DNA of 64,000 bases from Primula veris (GCA_963682055.1 OY821745.1:1805501-1869500); one strand, 5' to 3'; shown: positions 35,085 to 47,192, numbered from the stretch's first letter. Translations and numbers: made by a program. The notes: generated by a model not told the origin, from the sequence alone.

Positions 35085-36415
35085 AGGGTACATTAATGAT
35101 TAGTTCATAAAAATAAAATTATTTAAAAATTATTCATTCTATAAAATTTAATTAATAAATGGTCAATTATTTCTAAAACTAATTAAGTATTGGTCACCCA
35201 TATAATTAATCAATAAAAATAAAAATAAAATGAAAAAAAAGTCCAAAATTTCTACCTCTATTCTCTATCCCCTTCCGTGTTCACTTGCTTATTTTCACTC
35301 AAATTTTAAATTTTCACAGCCTATACCGCAACTTTATAAACTTTTATATTATATTGTATTTAAATTTTAAAACATTTGAACATAATATTATTTTAGACAA
35401 TTTTTTTAATATTCAATGTTTAATTTACACTAATTTATACATTTATTCCAAAATAAAATTTGTGTGGATTTTCTTTTAAAAATAATTATTGAAATTTATT
35501 GATACATGTACTATAGTAATTGTACAATTTTTTTCAAGTTTTTTAGAATTTTTTTTTGATAAAATAAGCAAGGGGTCACGGAAGGAGGTAGAGAAATGGG
35601 GTAGAAAATTTGGACTCGAAAAAAAAGGAACAACTCAAAAAATAAAAAAATGGAAAAAAATCAGAAAAAATTAAAAAAACTGAAAAAACCTTTGAAAAAG
35701 TCAGGAAGCTGAAAAAAAAAATGGTAAAACACAAAGAAAAAAACAAATCAAAAAAATTGGGACCCCGAAAAAACCCAAAATTAGTATTAAAAATACCTCT
35801 AAAAATAACAAAAAATCCAAAATCACAAAATAATGAAAAAACGTTCAAAAAAGTCGGAAAACCGAAAGAAAACCCAAAAAACAAAAAAAAAACTAAGAAA
35901 AATTCAAAATCACTAAGAAATGATAAAACGTTCAAATATGTCGGAAACCCGAAAAAACTCCAAAAAATTGGTAAAAAAACCAAGAAAAAAACGAAATCAC
36001 AAAACAATGAAAAAACGTTCAAAAAAGTCGAGAACCCAAAAAATGGTAAAAAAAACTAAGAAAAATCCAAAATCACAAAGAAATGAAAATACGTTTAAAA
36101 AAGTAGGGAACCCAAAAAATGGTAAAAATAACCAAGAAAAATAAAAGAAATCCAAAATCACAAAAAAAATGAAAAAAAAAGTTCAAAGAAGTCGGAAAAA
36201 AGCCGAAAAGTCCGAAAAATGTTAAAAACTTTAAAATAACTTGTAATTGTTTTCAAATGACTGAAAATGACTTCAAAATAACACAGACTGTTTTTAAAAT
36301 TATTCGAGCTGTTTTTTAAAATGACTCAAACTGTTTTTAAACTTACCGAAAATGACTCATACTGTTTTTCAAATGAATTAAATATAATTCAGACTGTTTT
36401 TCAAATGGCCATGAG
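35085..36415. repeat. Long-inverted-repeat element in unit 3, right arm missing
   Basis: Left arm and 80-90 bp purine-rich repeat (about 35818-36220) as in units 1-2. Here the CTGTTTTT minisatellite continues past the unit edge (ACTCATACTGTTTTTCAAAT, CAGACTGTTTTTC) until about 36405, where unrelated DNA begins. It is the longest of the three truncated copies. Confidence 0.6.
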
Positions 36416-36773
36416 AGTAATGAGACACAAGCCCATGGGACACAAGCCCAACGTGTCCTAAAAGGATGAGTATTCACCTCCTTTATTTGCCTATATATAT
36501 ATATAGCTAATTGTCCAAGATCTGAGTAATAAAAAAATGAAAAATAAAAGAGGGTATTATATGGTAGTGTAATATGAACTATTGTAATTTGTATTTTCCC
36601 ACATATTAAAAAAATAGGGATTGTTATTTTATGACAACCCAATATAAAATAGGAATAATAGATAATTAATTAATTAATCAGGGGACCGAGTTATTTTATA
36701 ACATAAGACCCGAAATATAGGAAAAGTCAATAAATGAACTAAACTAGTCATATAATAAATAAACACTAGTCCA

Positions 36774-36782
36774 CTATAAATA
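36774..36782 (+). promoter_or_regulatory. TATA box of F-box/PP2 gene C
   Basis: CTATAAATA lies about 100 bp before the ATG at 36875. Confidence 0.5.
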
Positions 36783-36874
36783 AATAAAGATAAAGAGGTA
36801 TGGGATAAGGTTAGGTTACCTAAATTGAAAACAAAAAAAGAGAGCTGGTGTGTGAGTCTCTCTATTTAAAAAGG

Positions 36875-39800
36875 ATGAGTCACTCGAGTAGGTTAAGCCT
36901 TCTCCCACCGGAACTGATCAGCCACATATTCGGGTTTCTTGCTCCACGTGATATTTGTACCATGGCAAGTGTAGGTAATCGTGATTTTCGTGTTATAGCC
37001 AACTGGGATGATACATGGAGTAAGAGGCTTATCCCGGTGAAGTTACATGCTATTCTCTTGAACGCTCATCCGTATTTCAATGGATTTCCGCCCAAGCTCA
37101 TTTACCGTCGCCTTGTCACTCTTCCTTTCCTTCGTCTACATTTCAATGATCTCGTAAACCTTTCACTCTCACTTCTTCTTCTTCTTCTTTTCTACAACTC
37201 TTCCCCTTTTATGCTATGTTTCAATGTATTGGCAAGACAGACCTCAAATGTATTTAACATAAGTTATGACTTTTCTAAATGTTTACCAAAATGAAATTCG
37301 AACTTTCCAAGGCATATTTAGAAAACAAGGGTTAGGAATGGGCTCATAGGAGAGAGAAGCGGAGTTTAAGTGTTAGTAGTTGAGTTGTTTTTTCATTGCT
37401 GTGTTTACTCTGTATAATAATAATAATAAGTGATCCGGGATTGGTAATCCCATTTACTTGCCTATTAGTTCATATTAAATAAAATTATTTGTGGGCTCCA
37501 TGTTTCATTAGTTCCCATTTAATTTTTGAATGTTAACTTATTCATAAACAACAAATATTTCTTACTATTATAAAAGATTGAATAAAAACTCAACAATATT
37601 ATAACTCATTAGCAAATATATATAAATTGGATTCATTATTATATTTATTAACACAAAATTTAAGCTCTAATTGTTAGAATAAAGTTGATTATAAAAGAAT
37701 GAAAACGACCTACGTGACACTCAACTTCATAACAAATAATATTGGTCATCGTTTTCATTCTTTCAGCTCTCATAGTTTTCACCACAACTTATCCCAAATA
37801 AACCCTAAAAATGACGGTCATCATCTCCATATATAATTATAAAATTAGTAGTTTTTTTCTCAAATCAACTTCGTTATACAATTATTGAGTTTAAATTTTG
37901 TGTTAATAAATATAATAATGAATCCAATTTATATATATTTGCTAATGAGATTCAATCTTTTATAATAGTGAGAAATATTTGTTTGTTTATTAATACGTTA
38001 ACATTCATAAATTAAAAGACATTTTCATAGTATAAAAAACCACAAATAATTCAATTTAATGGGATCTAATGAGACGTGGGGTTGAGAAGCCCATAAATAG
38101 TTCAATTTAATATGAACTAATAGCCACGTGGGGCTGAGAACCCCGGGTTCTATGTGGATTTTTTTCATCCACTTGTTTATTTGTGAATTTTAAAATAAAT
38201 GAAAAAATTGTGCCACGTGGGATTCCCGGATCCCTTATTATACCGAGTAAACACATCAATGAAAAAATAACTCCCCGTGTCAGTATGATTGAGATAGAAA
38301 GATGTTATAAATATATGGACAAATACAATAATTAATACTTGGGGGGAGCAGGACAATGCAGCCTATGACGGGGCGTGTCCATGTGGGCAATTTTCCATGT
38401 CGGAGAGATTTGCATTTGTTTTTTTTTTTTTTGTTTTTTCTTTGAATTTCGCATAATAACAAATGCTGTGATGGAGCTGACTAGGCAAATCGCCTTAGCC
38501 TAGGACGTGTTGCCCCTAATATTTGGAAAATTGCGACGTAGACAGAGTCCGGGCCGTTTGGTGTATATGTGCTTTTGTTTTTCACAAGTTTTTGGGAGTG
38601 TTTGGTATTAGAGCAAGTTTTGACTTATATACTTATTAATACCTTTCTATAAAAAAGATTCCATTTTAGCATATCAGTTGCAAGAGCTCTAATATGATGT
38701 TCAACAATCACTAAAATCAGAAAAAAAAAAAGTTATGGAGGATCAAATCGCAGATCTGATGCAATACAATAAAAAACGTCAGTAAAACAAAAACTCGTTG
38801 CTTTTGAATCAGTGATAACTGGGTATAGGGAGTTGTCAAAGAAAATGGCACCATTTTCATATCGAACTAAACATTTTGTCGTTGCGAATCCGTGATTCAA
38901 TAATTTAGAATTTGAAGACTTTTCAAATTTAAGTTTAAAAGATATCCCCATGAATTAATATCTATAGTGGTCCAATGTTTTTATCACAGAAAAGGGTACA
39001 GTGACTATTATTTGGAATTTATTGCTTTCATTCTTTTTTTTTTTTAGTTAGAAAGAAAAGTAAACAACTAGGTACCATGCCTCATGATTTGTGAAGGAAA
39101 TTACACGTATGCCCCCATCTCATGTCACAAATTTTGATGGTCATACAAGTTTCAGATGAAGCACTTGTATAGTCGCTATGTCTGAGGAATTTTTAGATGT
39201 CAAATTTGATCCCCACAGCTGGTTCATGGCATTTAGGTCTCTGATACAAATAATTTATATTGCCCATGAAGGGTACAGAGAAATTGGTGTTTTCCGAGCC
39301 AAATCTATTTCAGAAAGATCATGTGGGTTGAAATATGTTTTTAATTGCGTTGTATATTTATCTCTTTGTATTAGATAATTTCTGGAGACTGTCAGAGCGG
39401 GAAGTACTCTTGCTTTATAGGGGCTTGTCTAATTGATCTAAGGGAGGGGCATGATGTCTGGACACGGGTTCCCAATGTGTTTCCAAGGTATATAATTTTT
39501 CACTCGCATATTCAGTAATATTGAGTTCTTAGATAACTTTTGGTTTTTAGAGCCATGAAGGTAAGACGCATTAGGAAGCGGGCAGCTATTAATTTGCGGA
39601 AATTATTGTGGCAATCCACTGTTTTTCAAAGGCTGAGATTGATTTTAATTTTAAATGCATGATTGTATTGTATGACAGCATCGCTAGTTCTTTCCATCTG
39701 GTGCCTTCTCTCTATATCTTTTCCCTTCCTTCAACCCAAATTACTAAAGCTAATATAAAATCTGGGAGACTGGGATCTCTTAGTTTGCTTTATTTCAATT

Positions 39801-41298
39801 TGAATGGATATATGGTGATATTTTAAGAGTTGCTCTCCATACATCAACCATAATGAACTCTTTCAACTTCTCAAAGATTGTGTTTTTTATGTGGATTTCT
39901 TCCCATATCGTTTATTGATTTATTTGAATCGATTGCTTACAGATTATGTTATGTTTTTTTTCATTTTTAATGTCTTAACTAATATGAAACCCCCACTTCT
40001 GACTTCATGAAAAGCTGCATGCTTATATAAAGCTGCCTGTTTGTTGTTTTAAAATACATGTAGTATGCCAACTGATAAAAAATACAAGTGAAGTTTGTGA
40101 GTTCTGTTTGTATATTTGAACTTTGAATGTCTTAGGAGGTGAATATGTTATGTTGTGTGTGGCGGTGATTTTTGTTTTTTTTGAGTTTTTGTACAACTCT
40201 TCTGGTGGAAACAGTAAAGACGGACATCACTATTGTTTTAATTAATTTAACAGTTAGGCCCTTGATATTTCTTTCAAGGCTATGACTGACCAACCCCGAT
40301 TTGACACTCCTTTTTGGTCTCCGATCACCGACAATAAAGGCCCAGTGTTCACTTCAGTATATGTGGTAAATATAATCATTGGGGTCTAATTCCTGCTATT
40401 AGTTTCAATTTTACTCTAATTCTGTGGCTGTGTTTCTGAAGTTACTAGAGTGAATAGTGAAATAAGCTGGAAATATTCTCCATGGATCTCTGATCGATTG
40501 TGGGCCTTGTGTGTTGCCTATCAAAATTGGACCACTTCGCTAGGTTCAGTTATTTGTGAGATTGTGAATTATGAATAATGGAATTGCTTAAGTTGAATGA
40601 TGTTAGAGAATAAATAGGAAAACCTGATCTGGGTTTTGGAGGTAGCGTTTGGGAAGAAACAAAGCTTAAGAGAAAGAAAGGGCTGTTTTGGAAATATCTG
40701 TAATACTTTGCCAGTGCGCTCTTATTAAACGAAATTGAACCAGGACCCTTGGTTTTTAATCAACGGTAAATATCAAGGCATTGATAATTAATTTAAACTT
40801 GATTCGTTTCCTTTGTGCAGGTTTCCAGAAGCTCTCATTCTTTCAAGTACAGGAACTTTTGAGTTAGATTGTAGAGTGGAGACACTTTTGTTATCGGTTG
40901 ACACTCAATACGAAGCCTATCTCATCTTCAGAATCTCAGAAGACGGATTTGGATTTCAATCGACTCCTTTAACTGCTGGGTGTACGTACACTGACAGAAA
41001 AGGAGGCTTGGATGAGATGGTAGCTGAGGCCAAAGAGGAGGATGAGAACTTAGAGTATGACACGGATGAGGAGGAGGTCATCGATGCTGAGAATTTCTAC
41101 GTTGACGTGGGAGATGAGATATTAGAGGGTGCGAACGTTCCGTACCCTAGAGTTGACCATCTCATGGAGGTAAAACTGGTGAGTTTCTTCCTCGATTCTG
41201 AGTCTACTTCAGATGTGAAGATTAGATTGACTGCTTCGGATGCGCCTACCATGCATGGACTTATGATTGAGTCGATTGAGATTCGTCCGGTGACGTAG
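36875..41298 (+). CDS. F-box/PP2 (phloem-lectin-like) protein, gene C
   Basis: Three exons: 36875-37153, 39375-39487 and 40821-41298, encoding 289 residues. It is a close paralogue of gene B, with exons 1 and 3 of exactly equal length. Exon 1 holds the F-box (LLPPELISHIFGFLAPRDICTMASV). Exon 2 (ISGDCQSGKYSCFIGACLID) has one codon more than in A and B. Exon 3 has RFPEALILSS, YEAYLIFRISEDGFGFQSTP, the acidic insert (EEDENLEYDTDEEE) and the end GLMIESIEIRPVT. An upstream in-frame ATG at 36848 would add nine residues, but the MSHSSR start is the one shared with gene B. Intron 1 carries a large inverted-repeat element. Expected role as for gene B. Confidence 0.8.
37382..38274. mobile_element. Long inverted-repeat (foldback) element in intron 1 of gene C
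   Basis: The left arm (37382-37691) and right arm (37862-38274) are inverse copies over their whole length. Matching blocks are GAGTTGTTTTTTCATTG, GTTTACTC.GTATAATAA, GATCCGGGA, TTAGTTCATATTAAAT, GAATGTTAAC, TATTATAAAAGATTGAAT, and AGCAAATATATATAAATTGG with its continuation to ACACAAAATTTAA. The spacer is about 170 bp. The right arm has an extra tandem pair of about 50 bp (ACGTGGGG-TTGAGAAGCCC / CACGTGGGGCTGAGAACCCC). No coding capacity; target duplications are not evident. Gene B lacks it, so it arrived after the B/C duplication. Confidence 0.8.
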
Positions 41299-41887
41299 TT
41301 TTGGCCTCTGTTTGATGCAATATGTAAGAGAAATAACTTGTTTATGTGGGGTATTTTTTTGTGAAGATAATCCCAAGCATTGACCTAATATGGTTTATGT
41401 ACTTGAGATGAGACTTCAAGAATTAACATGTCACTTGGTAGCTCATTATGAGATTTAGGACTAATACTAGAATCCATTTACAGCAAAATTTTAATATGGT
41501 ACTTTGATTTCCCTTGTGTTTTGCGGTAAATTTTAAATATGAAGTCGAATGTTTTCTATGGATAATGTTCACGTATAATTTTTAAATATTCTCATATGAT
41601 TGATGACAAAGAGTGTAAGCTTTTGGTACATGTATCTGTTACATATTTTTTTGTTCCAGCAAAACAATCAAACAACAATGGAATTACAAAAAGAAAGAGA
41701 TCCAATTCTACAAAGGACTCAGAAAGGAGCTGATTTCTCCATTCACCCCAGCAGAAAGAACAGTTCACTATCACAACCACCACTCAGATTATTTTTTTTT
41801 GCTTTTTTACAATCAGCAAAGCTCCCTCAAGAAACTCAATTTTCCATTCGTAACAGTAATCGTGTTTCATTTTCTGTATCTGAAATT

Positions 41888-42503
41888 TCATTCTATTTCT
41901 CCGAGAGTAAATCGAACAAACCTCCTAACCTTAATATTCTCCCCCTTTTCAGCAGCAATCGATTTCACCAAATCTGTAACCAAAACACTGTCGTCCTTGA
42001 TAAAAAGCTGCTCTAAAAGAGCCAACTCCCCAAGCCTCTTCGAAACCCTCCCCTCTACTATTCTCTCTCTAATGCTCTTGGGTTTCGATTGCAGATCCTC
42101 TCTTTGCATCTCCATCTCTTTTCCTTCCTCACAAAATCTTCCGTTATATCTTCGATAGATACGTATTTCACCTGAGGGCAAGCGACGACTTGCTTACAAA
42201 ATCATTTATGTTTCAAATTTACTATGTTTTTTCACATTGGCCACCTCATCCTTTTTTAACCGTTAGAATATGTGTTTAAACTCGGCTTTCGGTTATTTCA
42301 ACATTTTTCTTAAAATTCCAGTAACATTTTTTTCCTACGACACCCCCAAAAGATTCGATTTTGAATCCTCCGCTGTACTTGTGTTTTATGATTTTATCCA
42401 CGTCATCAGTAACGAGGTACTGTACTTGGGGGCAGGCACCCACTTGCATCGCCAGGTCATCGACGAGTTCTTTGAAAATGGATACAAAATCAGACTCATG
42501 CAT
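41888..42503 (-). pseudogene. EF-Ts pseudogene, block C copy
   Basis: Reading on the minus strand, a segment with [20 protein letters not shown] (about 42400-42490) is followed, after about 200 bp of unrelated sequence, by [20 protein letters not shown] and onward to [10 protein letters not shown]. It thus keeps the EF-Ts C-terminus lost from the 22556-23017 copy but has lost the N-terminus. Frame shifts and the interruption make it non-functional. Confidence 0.75.
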
Positions 42504-42934
42504 ATACGACTATCATGTATGTAAGAACCGATTCTACCCTCGGTTGTGGCTTAAATGTATGGAGTCATAATAAAGGCTTGATATGCCTATTATATCGTTG
42601 CTTTCCTAATACCGAGATACATACTACTTCATTGCTCATTCCTTAGAGAAGGAACGTTTACTTGTTTACAACAGCTAAACAAGCAAATTAGATTGTTTTT
42701 GCTTTTATTTAATTTTTATTGTTAGTGTGGAATAGAAAGATATTGTGTTGATGATTTTCCTTGGCATACCATTTTTCTTAATATATACTGCAATCATTAA
42801 TAAACATTGGGGATTACTAGAATAGCAGCAGATGAAATTGAGATGACTTTAGGGTTGTTCGGATTAACAAGTTCATTAAACCGAAGGGGGCGTCTTTTTA
42901 TAGTTTATGTTTTCTCATTAGCTATGGAAAAGTG

Positions 42935-42939
42935 GGACA
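42935..42939. other. Copia target-site duplication, left
   Basis: GGACA, repeated at 47174-47178 on the other side of the element. Confidence 0.95.
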
Positions 42940-43286
42940 TGTTAGGGTCGATACAGGCGAACACAAAGAAAGACAGAAAACTTAAACCGAGCACACACTC
43001 TTTGATAACGGAGTTCACCCAAATTGGCTACGTCTCCGGGCCGCTACACGTGGCACTTAATATTATTAAGAGGATTACAATCGTAATCTAGCCTAGTTAC
43101 AAGCTATGGTTCTCTCGCAAATAGAACTCTTCTCTTTATAATATAGAGGTGTTGTGTAAAGGTGTAATTACAATACAAGATATTGGGGCATATAAATAGA
43201 ACCCATAATGGCTCATATTACAATTTCAGGCGATGTGGGATAATTAGGAAACATGGTCAAACCTCATTTGGCTCCACAACTCAACA
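42940..43286 (-). repeat. Copia 3' LTR
   Basis: Bounded by TG...CA (read on the plus strand as TGTTAGGG...CTCAACA). It is 347 bp, the same length as the 5' LTR. Confidence 0.95.
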
Positions 43287-43297
43287 ATCTCCCACTT
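43287..43297 (-). other. Polypurine tract
   Basis: On the minus strand AAGTGGGAGAT lies directly against the 3' LTR, the position expected for the plus-strand DNA primer. Confidence 0.7.
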
Positions 43298-43452
43298 GGA
43301 GTCAAATGTCGAGTGCTTCAATTATCCCCGACCACCGAACTCACTGTGCTCCACCGAGCAGAATGCTCCCATCGGTATCCTTGTATAGTAATTGATACTC
43401 TGCCGTCATCGGCGAGTTACTCATTCTTCCAGTGTAGCGACGACACTGAGTC

Positions 43453-45411
43453 TCAAGCTCGGAGTCCTACTGAGGTTGCACACAGCCTCAGTTTGTCGAT
43501 TGTAACAGTCTTCGTTAGCATATCGGCGGGGTTCTTAGCGCCCTCAATTTTTTCTAGCGCGAAGATTCCATCTTCCAGAACAGCCCGGATAAAATGGTAA
43601 CGAATCTGTATGTGCTTTGTGCGTGAATGGAATACAGGGTTCTTAGCTAGCTGAACTGCACTTTGACTATCACAGTGCAGAACTCCCTTGTCGGTCCTCT
43701 GACCGAGCTCCTCTAAGAAACCTTGCAACCAAATCATCTCTTTGCTTGCTTCCGTCATCGCGACGTACTCAGCCTCTGTGGTCGACAGTGCAACGATCTT
43801 TTGCAGCTTCGATGTCCAACTCACAGCAGTACCACCGTAGGTACAAACACATCCCGTTGTGCTTTTTCGGCTGTCCAGATCACCGGCCATGTCAGCATCC
43901 ACATAGCCATGCAGACCTTCCGAGGTCTTTCGGAAACATAATGTCGAACTCACGGTACCCGAGAGATATCTTAATATCCACTTCACAGCTTCCCAATGGT
44001 GCTTTCCTGGGTTACTCATGTAACGACTGACAACTCCCACTGCATGGGCAATATCCGGTCTTGTACACACCATAGCGTACATCAAGCTACCAATTGCTGA
44101 AGCGTAGGGTATGTTCGACATATGATCCTTTCCTTCCTCGTCCAAGGGTGATTGTTTCTTCGACAAGCTAAAGTGTGAGGCTAGCGGTGAGCCTACAACT
44201 TTGGCATCACTCATGCTAAAACGTGCCAACACTTTCTTCACATACTCGGCTTGCGACAGAAACAGAGACTCATCCCTTCCTCGAGATATGCTCATACCAA
44301 GGATCTGATTTGCGGCACCCAAATCCTTCATCTCGAACTGTTTCGCCAACTGTTGCTTCACCTTGTTAATCTCAACAAGGTTCGACCCGGCGAGCAACAT
44401 GTCATCTACATACAGTAGTAGAATGACGCACGAAGAGTTCTCAAATCTCTTCACGAAACAGCAGTGATCATTATCACTTCTTTCGAACCCGGTATCCGCC
44501 ATGAAACTGTCAAACTTCTTATACCACTGTCGTGGTGCTTGTTTTAACTCGTACAAGCTCTTCCGCAGTTTGCAGACCAGTTTCTCTTTTCCCTTTTCGG
44601 CAAACCCTTCAGGTTGGAGCATGTAAATTTCCTCATCAAGATCTCCATGGAGAAAGGCAGTTTTCACATCTAACTGCTCAAGATGAAGATTCGCATTTAC
44701 AACAATGCTCAACAATAGCCGAATAGTCGTCATCTTAACGACTGGTGAAAAGATCTCGGTGTAGTCAATTCCTGCCTTTTGCTGGAACCCTTTGACTACT
44801 ATGCGTGCCTTATACCGTTTCGTGCCGTCTTGTTCCTCCTTCAGTCGGAACACCCATTTATTGCTCAGTGCCCTCTTCCCCTTGGGCAGTTCGGCTAACT
44901 GCCAAGTCACATTCTTCTCAAGTGACTTCATCTCATCCTTCATCGCGATCTCCCACTTGCTCGAGTCTTTCAGCTCCAGAGCTTCTTCTCTACTTTCGGG
45001 CTCTCCTGCATCACTGAGCAATATGTAATGCAGGGAAGGAGAGTATCGGGCATGAGGTCTCTTCACGCGATGACCTCGGCCCAATTCAGGTCGGGGAGTT
45101 TGGGGCAGCTCCTCGGCCTCTTCAGCATCTGCTGGTCGGTTGTCGAGCACCACTGGCTCATCTTCAATGTCATTTTCCAACATTCTTGAAAACGCATTCA
45201 TGTCGACCATACCACTTTCCTCGGACGAGAGCGCATCTTCTTCCACCACTACATTTTGACGATCTTTGTACAAAATGCTTTCGTTGAAGATGACATCCTT
45301 ACTGCGAATGATCCTCTTTGCTTGACCATCCCAGAAGCGATATCCGAATTCAGCTCCACCGTACCCTAAAGTAACACACTTTGGATTTTGAGTCAAGCTT
45401 GGTACGTTCAT
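43453..45411 (-). pseudogene. Copia reverse transcriptase and RNase H region
   Basis: The frame is open for 652 codons. The connection region is followed by copia RT (WVFRLKEEQDGTKRYKAR, LDVKTAFLHGDL, the catalytic YVDD at about 334-337). RNase H follows, with its acidic residues (D505/D507 in VDADMAG, E in STTEAEY, D581 in CDSQSA). RT and RNase H look intact. The frame is shifted relative to the integrase segment at about 45,380, so the two could not be made as one polyprotein. Confidence 0.9.
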
Positions 45412-45793
45412 TTATGTCGACATGGATATATGACAGACAACCGAACACTCGCAAGTATTCATACGAGATAGGCTCTCCTATCCACACTTCCTCGGGAATC
45501 CTCCTTTCTAGGGGCACTGAGGGTCCGCGGTTAATGAGGTAAACCGCCGTGCTTACTGCATGTGCCCACAAGGCTTTGGGCAACCCACTTTGCAGTCTCA
45601 TACTCCTAGTACGCTCATTGATTGTTCGGTTCATTCGCTCGGCCACGCCATTCTGCTGTGGCGTTCTTCGGATGGTATTCTCCATTCGAATGCCTCTCTG
45701 AGCACAGAACTCTACGAACTTCGCATCAATGTACTCTCCGCCGTTATCGGACCTCAAACACTTGAGTTTATTCCCGGTCTCTAGTTCGACCAT
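45350..45793 (-). pseudogene. Copia integrase, C-terminal part
   Basis: Carries the second and third residues of the DDE catalytic triad (D in RSDNGGEY, E in NGVAERMNRT) and the conserved RVFGC block. The zinc-binding HHCC domain and the first catalytic Asp are missing because of the internal deletion. It ends in a frame shift just before the GYGG motif. Confidence 0.9.
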
Positions 45794-46800
45794 AGCCTTC
45801 CAACAACATCCAACGCTTCTCCGTCGGCTAGATACACTTTACCGAAATTACCCGCATGGTAATTTTCGAATAAATCCTTCTGAGCGGTCGTGTGAAATGA
45901 TGCCCCAGAGTCTAGAATCCACGATTCTATATTTCTCTGTTCGGTAAGCAACAAACAGTCACCCGAATCCTCGTCGCTCGCAACATTAACCACGTGATCA
46001 CGGCCGGTACCCTTCTTCGGCTGCTTGCACTCATGACTGAAGTGCCCCATACCCTGGCAGTTATAGCGCCGAAGATTCTTCTTACTTCGATCGCTATATT
46101 TGCCTCCTCGGCTTTGCCCTCTTCTACCTCGGGATTGCGAACGTCCTCTAACGTCCCATACCCTGGCCTTACCCCAGTCTCTTGAACCCATGTTCAAGGC
46201 TGCTCCATCATTTGAGCATTCACCCATGTCTAATCTCCTGAGTTCCTCAGCGAGTATTTGATCTCGGATGCCGTTGTAAGTCAGTTTCTCCTTTCCAATT
46301 GAGTTGCTAACAGCAGCTCGCATGAATTCCCAACTGTTCGGTAAAGAGGCTAGCAGTATAAGGGCTCTCACTTCGTCTTCAAAAGTTATCTCCACCGCAT
46401 CCAAATGATTTACGGTGTCGATGAACTTGTTCACGTGATTTGCGACAGGTGTGTCCTCAGCCATGCGTAGGTTGAACAACTTACGCATGAGATGTACCTT
46501 GTTGTTCGCGGATGGTTTCTCATACATGTCGGTAAGGATCTTCATCATCCCCATCGTCGTCGTCTCTCTTGCGACGTTATGTGCTACACTCCTAGATAGT
46601 GTTAGGCGGATCACTCCCAACACTTGTCGGTCTAAGAGTTTCCACGCCTCCTCGGTGGTCGTGGTCGACCTTTCCTCAAGGAGAAGTGGCTGACGCATCT
46701 TCCTCCCGTAGAGGTAGTCCTCTATTTGCATTCTCCAAAATGCGAAGTCCTTCCCGTCGAACTTCTCGATCCCGTGTGCGGTTCTGTCTTCTTTCGCCAT
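45781..46800 (-). pseudogene. Copia gag and start of protease
   Basis: 339 codons. The gag (UBN2-type) region runs to about residue 190. A zinc knuckle at about 245-258 has lost its first Cys: Arg-Tyr-Asn-Cys stands where Cys-x-x-Cys is expected, while H253 and C258 remain. The protease active site DSGA is at 297-300. Soon after ADGEALDVV the frame runs through a deletion junction (about 45,798) and stops. Confidence 0.9.
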
Positions 46801-46812
46801 CGATCTTCCTCA

Positions 46813-46824
46813 GCTCTGATACCA
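46813..46824 (-). other. Copia primer-binding site
   Basis: TGGTATCAGAGC on the minus strand, two bases inside the 5' LTR, is complementary to the 3' end of plant initiator-Met tRNA. Confidence 0.95.
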
Positions 46825-46826
46825 CT

Positions 46827-47173
46827 TGTTAGGGTCGATACAGGCGAACACAAAGAAAGACAGAAAACTTAAACCGAGCACACACTCTTTGATAACGGAG
46901 TTCACCCAAATTGGCTACGTCTCCGGGCCGCTACACGTGGCACTTAATATTATTAAGAGGATTACAATCGTAATCTAGCCTAGTTACAAGCTATGCTTCT
47001 CTCGCAAATAGAACTCTTCTCTTTATAATATAGAGGTGTTGGGTAAAAGTGTAATTACAATACAAGATATTGGGGCATATAAATAGAATCCATAATGGCT
47101 CATATTACAATTTCAGGCGATGTGGGATAATTAGGAAACATGGCCAAACCTCATTTGGCTCCACAACTCAACA
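46827..47173 (-). repeat. Copia 5' LTR
   Basis: 347 bp. It differs from the 3' LTR at five single positions, all in the half nearer the CTCAACA end. Confidence 0.95.
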
Positions 47174-47192
47174 GGACAGTTACCCGGTAGCA

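Larger units (their letters stand above)
32106..36345. repeat. F-box array, unit 3 (complete)
   Basis: About 4.24 kb. It is longer than units 1-2 by the roughly 570 bp that encode the F-box end and promoter of its gene. At its end the repeat does not restart but runs on into more CTGTTTTT motifs, so this looks like the ancestral right edge. Confidence 0.85.
38565..42939. repeat. Segmental duplication, right copy (block C)
   Basis: Counterpart of 18225-23520, covering gene C exons 2-3, the 3' flank and the EF-Ts pseudogene. The copy is interrupted at 42939 by the copia element and resumes at 47174. Confidence 0.7.
42940..47173 (-). mobile_element. Ty1/copia LTR retrotransposon, internally deleted
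   Basis: A 4,234-bp element on the minus strand with 347-bp LTRs, 5-bp GGACA target duplications, a primer-binding site for initiator-Met tRNA and a short polypurine tract. Domain order is gag, protease (start only), integrase (part), reverse transcriptase, RNase H. Integrase upstream of RT identifies copia rather than gypsy, and the RT resembles the Tnt1/Tork branch. The LTRs differ at 5 of 347 positions by eye, so the insertion is recent. A deletion between protease and integrase plus a frame shift between integrase and RT make it non-autonomous. Confidence 0.97.

Noticed and set aside
39178..39378. 66-codon frame just before exon 2 of gene C, partly conserved in block B
   Set aside because: In block B the same stretch has an in-frame stop and indels. 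The exon-2 boundary at TAG|ATA gives the frame shared by all three PP2 genes, so this is intron.
41600..42158. Plus-strand frames of 119-138 codons
   Set aside because: They are antisense to the EF-Ts pseudogene and its flank.
43723..46832. Several plus-strand open frames of 60-115 codons inside the copia element
   Set aside because: They are antisense shadows of gag, integrase and RT and show no independent similarity.
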